From Diplocarpon mali (Eukaryota > Ascomycota > Leotiomycetes > Helotiales > Drepanopezizaceae): 35,643 bases of DNA. Where the stretch lies: NCBI GenBank assembly GCA_024741835.1, contig JAENRP010000411.1:1-35643 (forward strand). Direction: 5' to 3'. This document shows positions 31,949-35,643 of this stretch, piece after piece (the stretch's first letter is position 1; each line of letters opens with the position of its first letter). The notes beneath the pieces are model-generated. The model had not been told where the DNA came from, did not search any database, and worked only from the letters and a program-made list of their open reading frames with translations. The position numbers and the translations under genes are program-made.

Positions 31949-34339
31949 CTATTATATAAGTTGTTTAAAAAGTTAAAGAGATCTTAGGAGATCTTAAAGA
32001 AGGGCCTTAGAGATCGGTTCTTAAAGGTAGCATAAGAAATAACTTGCCTAGTAGATACTACTCCGCATATAAGGTACTCTAGCCTCTATATTCCCTTGAT
32101 CTTCACTCCTTTAGCGCACTTAACTAGCGCTTAGAAAGCCTTTGCGCCTAGGTAGCCAGCGCAAAGGTACTATATATACGCATTATCATCCCGCACCTTA
32201 ATAAGCGCATAGCTAGACTAAAACCTATTATAAAGCGTTATCTTAGCTATAGGAAATACTATTAAAGTAGAGAAGTTATATTAAAGCATATTTAAAAGAT
32301 CTAAATAATTAATAGACTTATATTTAAAGAAAACGAGATTATAGCAATACTTTAATTAAGCTTACTTTATAAAATCTCTAATACTCCTAGAGCGCAAAGT
32401 GAGGTCTACTCTAGAGTACTAAAAACCCTTATCTGCAAGGAGCCTCTTTAAGATAATATTAGTAGTAAACTCCTTTATAATAGCAATATTATAAAGCATT
32501 ATCCCTATAAGAGAGCCGTTATACTATAAAAGAGAGTCCGCTATATATCTATTATCTCTCTTAATAATTAGGAGTCTTAAGGTACCTACTTTAATATATT
32601 ACTATAAGTCGCCAGAAGGCTTAAAGGTACTTGCGATAAGTAAATCCTTTGAATTAACGATATAAGTAGCTGCGTAATTATTAAGGAGTATACTTAAGGA
32701 GAGCGGGTAGCGTTCTAGCTTAAAGAGGTAGTAGATATTAAACGATTCTTCAAAAGCATTAAAAGCAGAGGGATCTATTACTATAAAGACTAATAAGTTC
32801 TCCCTTTTACTTAAACCATCCTCCTTAAAGGCTAAAGCCTTTCCTTTGAATTTGTCAATTGCTATTACTATAATATCATTCTCCTTAAGTTATGCTTAAA
32901 GACCCTTGAACTAGTCTCCTGCGTTTAATGCCTTTTGTATTTATAGGACCTCCTCTTATAAAAGGAGAACCTTTATATTTTCCTTACGCCTATCTATAAT
33001 ATATAATAGTTTCTAATAGTCCTAGGGCTTTTAATAGTAGTTAGTAGAGCCTTTATAAGGGCACTTAGGCTTGATTTCCCTTTTAAAGCTTATAGAGCGA
33101 TTTTAGGAGCTGCTTACTAGAGCCTGCGAAGGGGTTTCAGCATTTAAGAGAGACTCTTAAGTAGCAAAAACTGCTAGCCCTTTATTATCAATTGCTTTAT
33201 TAGATTTAATGCTTACTAAAGCGCGGCTTAGCTATATTAGGTTGTGCTTATATAAGGTTCCTATTTGCTTATTAGTAATTATTTCCTCCTTTAAGCGAGT
33301 CGCTTAACTTAGATTAATCTTTATTATAATTAAGTTTAAAAAGTCAATTACTCTAAGTCTCCCTTTAATCTTAGGGAGATTATATTATTCTATTAAGCGG
33401 TACGCCTCCTACTACTCCTAGATCTATTGCTAAGTGTTAGTTCTCCTAGTCTTACCTTAGCGTAGTATATCGCAGTATTAAAGCCTTATCTAAGATTAAA
33501 TAGCCTTATTAGAAGGCGCAATATTACACTTTAAAATAGATACTAGGCCTTAGAGTAAGAGTTGCTAGTTTATTAAGTTAGTATATAGGTTGTTAGCAAT
33601 AGTTCTACTTATAAGAGTGTCTCTATTAGGTATTAAGGAAGAGAGCTTCTTAACTTAGATTTAAGCTTAAGCTATCGTAAAAGCTAAAAGCGTTCTATTA
33701 ATAGTCTTAGAAACCTATTCTAAGAGTAATTCGTAATATTTGCATTAGGTCTTCTAAGTCTCCTTACGCATAAGGTACTCCTTTATTAGAATTTCATATT
33801 TATCCTTAATATCTTTATAAGAGGCCTATAAAGGAGGAGCTTTTAATAGATTTCCTAAGGGAAAGTAGGCGTAAATCTATTTAAATAGAGTCGCTAGATA
33901 TTCTTTATATAACCTTGCGTATACTATACAAAGGTTAGCCATTTCCAGTTCCTTAAGCTCCTATATAAAAGGAGCTTAAGGCTCAGTCTTTATAATTGAT
34001 TTGAATAGGAGTCTTAGATCGGCGAAAATAGTGATATTATAAAGCTTAGTAAAGAATATATATTTACTAAACTACTTTACTTAAGAGGCAAAGGTATTAA
34101 GGCGAGGCTTAAAGATACTTAAAGCGTTAGATATATTAAATAGAGTTTAGTGAAAAAGGTTAGGTATATAAATGAAGTTTGCAAATAAGGTTTAATTAGA
34201 AAATAGATATTTGTTAATTGAAAATAAAGGTCCTTCGAGTTATTATAAGTATTCGAAAAGTCGGTTAAGAGCTCGAAGGGCCCTTTAGCCGGTTGCATAT
34301 AAAGAGAAAGTATATTAAAGTGCTTATAGGGCTTATAAC
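31949..34339 (-). pseudogene. Copia-A0, right fragment: gag, protease and N-terminal half of integrase
   Basis: Minus strand, gag start region near 34203, zinc-knuckle-like remnant near 33040-33080, protease near 32640-32700, integrase N-terminal region at about 32150-32190. It ends at the A2 insertion inside integrase and resumes at 24098. It is a near-parallel direct repeat of A2 29355-31751. It belongs to the same frame as the fragments at 22683 and 14810. No RT remains in the window. Confidence 0.88.
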
Positions 34340-34536
34340 TATAGTACAGTCGGCTAAAGGGCCTTTATTAAATCGCTTAAAAGGCTCGCAAAAGTAAGGA
34401 AAGATAATTAATTATATTATTATCTAGTATATATATAGTAAGGAGACTTTGGAAAGAAAAGGGAGAGTCTATGACTTAGCAGAATCACGTGGAGGGTCTT
34501 TAGAATAAGTGGAGACTCCGCCTATTCTGCACGACA
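34340..34536 (-). repeat. Copia-A0 5' LTR
   Basis: 197 bp; plus strand begins TATAGTACAGTC and ends CTATTCTGCACGACA. The adjoining bases TATAC (34537-34541) would be its target duplication; the mate lies off the window or is lost. Confidence 0.9.
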
Positions 34537-35394
34537 TATACCAAATTTGCAAGCTAATAAAACTTCGAAATCGGATGTAAATTAAGCTTAATTTATAAAA
34601 AGATTCGATACTAGTGCTAATATCTATTAATACTATTAGACTATTTACAACCTTAATTAAAGGAAATAATTAGTTTTCTTAAATAGTAGATAACTCTACT
34701 TAGTAAATATAAACCATTTGCGCTAAGACTAAATCTAAGCTTATAGAAAAGCTGGAAACTTAGAAAGTAATAGAGGAATGCTAAACCTAATTAAAGCTAA
34801 TAGCTATTAGGTCTAATAATGTATTAAAGATTAGGGTAAAGCTTAATAAATAGGTAAAATAAGGAGTTTATTATAAATTAACTATAATATATAAAGGTTC
34901 TTACTAAAATAGTATCGCTAAGCGAAGCATCTAATAAGCAAAGACTGACTATTGCGCTCTATTATAAGATACTAACCTACTATTAGAATTCTGGGACCTT
35001 GCGGTTAAGGCAGACGTATACTTGTAAAATAGAATAGGTAGTAGATTAATAGTTAATAGCATTTAAATATTGCTATATAAGGCATATTTTAGATAGAAAC
35101 TAAGCTTAGACTATATCTGCGTCTTTAAAAGCGTCTACTACTCCTATATTAGCCCGAAGTCCTAGCCTATAGGTATAAAGAGTAAGAAGCTAATAGATTA
35201 AGGTAAAGAGTATATATTTATTAGGTATATTAAATAAATAATAAAGTAATAGATAGTATACGCGCTAGATCTAAGGCGAGTAATCATATCCTTAATAGTT
35301 GAGTTTAATAAATCTTAAAATAGGAAGGAGCTATCCTTAAAGCTTTATATACTTAGAGATTCGCAAGGTATACTACTATAAATCAGAGGGGAGA
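34537..35394 (+). pseudogene. Copia-B integrase fragment (degenerate)
   Basis: The plus strand reads a Copia integrase from its middle to its C-terminus: KGSYQNSIAKRSI (the catalytic E now K, expected NGxAER), EFWDLAVKADVYL.NRIGSR, YKAYFR.KLSLDYICVFKSV, KSKKLID.GKEYIFIGYI, then IVYALDLRRVIISLIVEFNK. These match the WxEAxxxAxYLxNR, KPxxxHLRVFG, GxxxIFVGY and RDVxFNE landmarks of Copia. The upstream half is cut off by insertion of A0 at 34536. Downstream the frame runs into repeat R1. Family differs from Copia-A. The missing 5' half is expected beyond the left side of A0, outside the window. Confidence 0.78.
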
Positions 35395-35624
35395 CAACAT
35401 AAGAATAGGCCTAAGGGAAGACCTAAAAACAAAAGGAGGAAGCACTATAAGCGGGCTCTCTTAGATAAGATATTAGGAATAAGTCCTAAGTATAAGGTAT
35501 ATTTAGTACTTATAGTAACGCGCCCTATCTCTATATATAGAAGATAGCCCTTTTATCTACCTACCGTTCTATACTAATTATATAATATATATTATAAGAC
35601 TTATCTATCTTAAGTCTTTATATA
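35395..35624. repeat. Dispersed repeat R1, copy 2
   Basis: Counterpart of 13746-13984. Here it directly follows the Copia-B integrase, and two plus-strand frames pass into it: the integrase frame with stops, and a stop-free basic frame with GRQHKNRPKGRPKNKRRK. A basic AT-hook-like linker between integrase and RT occurs in some fungal Copia elements, so R1 may be Copia-B sequence. Only 19 bases remain after it, so its right boundary cannot be tested. Confidence 0.55.
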
Positions 35625-35643
35625 TATCTTAAATAATAAAAGT

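Noticed and set aside
1..35643. Mitochondrial origin, suggested by high AT content and GC-rich palindromes
   Set aside because: No mitochondrial genes, rRNAs or tRNAs are seen, and nested Copia/Gypsy elements with target duplications and RIP-type mutations are features of nuclear DNA.

Overview
This window is a gene-poor, AT-rich block from the nuclear genome of a filamentous ascomycete fungus (my inference). It is built almost wholly of decayed LTR retrotransposons nested in one another. I see no intact host gene, tRNA, rRNA or CRISPR array. The long open frames of gag and pol can still be followed for kilobases, but they are full of TAA/TAG where Gln, Trp or Arg codons are expected, and differences between copies are almost all C-to-T or G-to-A. 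That is the signature of repeat-induced point mutation (RIP). The YxDD catalytic motif of reverse transcriptase reads YINN or YIND.

Layout. (1) 1-2852, minus: the gag-protease end of a Ty1/Copia element (Copia-C), cut by the window edge. (2) 2853-6550: two long, degenerate, convergent reading frames that I cannot assign (plus 3100-4920, minus 4870-6225). (3) 6550-13640, minus: a Ty3/Gypsy element with recognisable Gag, zinc-finger-like, protease, RT, RNase H and integrase regions. Nine copies of a 23-bp palindromic motif are scattered over 3.0-13.1 kb, mostly at domain boundaries, and tie zones 2 and 3 together. (4) 13640-14809: a poorly understood segment with a 240-bp repeat that recurs at the right edge of the window, ending in a GC-rich tip at 14809. 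(5) 14810-34536: three copies of one Copia family (Copia-A) nested in each other. (6) 34537-35643: the integrase of another Copia element (Copia-B, plus).

The Copia-A nest can be resolved to the base. A0 (minus; its 5' LTR at 34340-34536) was hit by A2 (minus, 24099-31948, target duplication CTATT) and by A1 (plus, 15080-22682, target duplication CTCTA). A2 was then hit by an element that left a 255-bp solo LTR (27894-28148, target duplication TAAGC). A0 ends on the left at 14810, where another element abuts it; the rest of A0 is not in the window. A1 and A2 form inverted arms of about 7.6 kb around a 1.4-kb spacer of A0.

The solo LTR, and to a lesser degree the tip at 14728-14809, have normal base composition, so they are probably younger than the mutation wave or escaped it. 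An Ala/Gly-rich reading frame between pol and the 3' LTR of Copia-A remains stop-free in both complete copies although pol beside it is ruined. All functional statements below are about ancestral elements; nothing here looks able to encode a working retrotransposon protein today.
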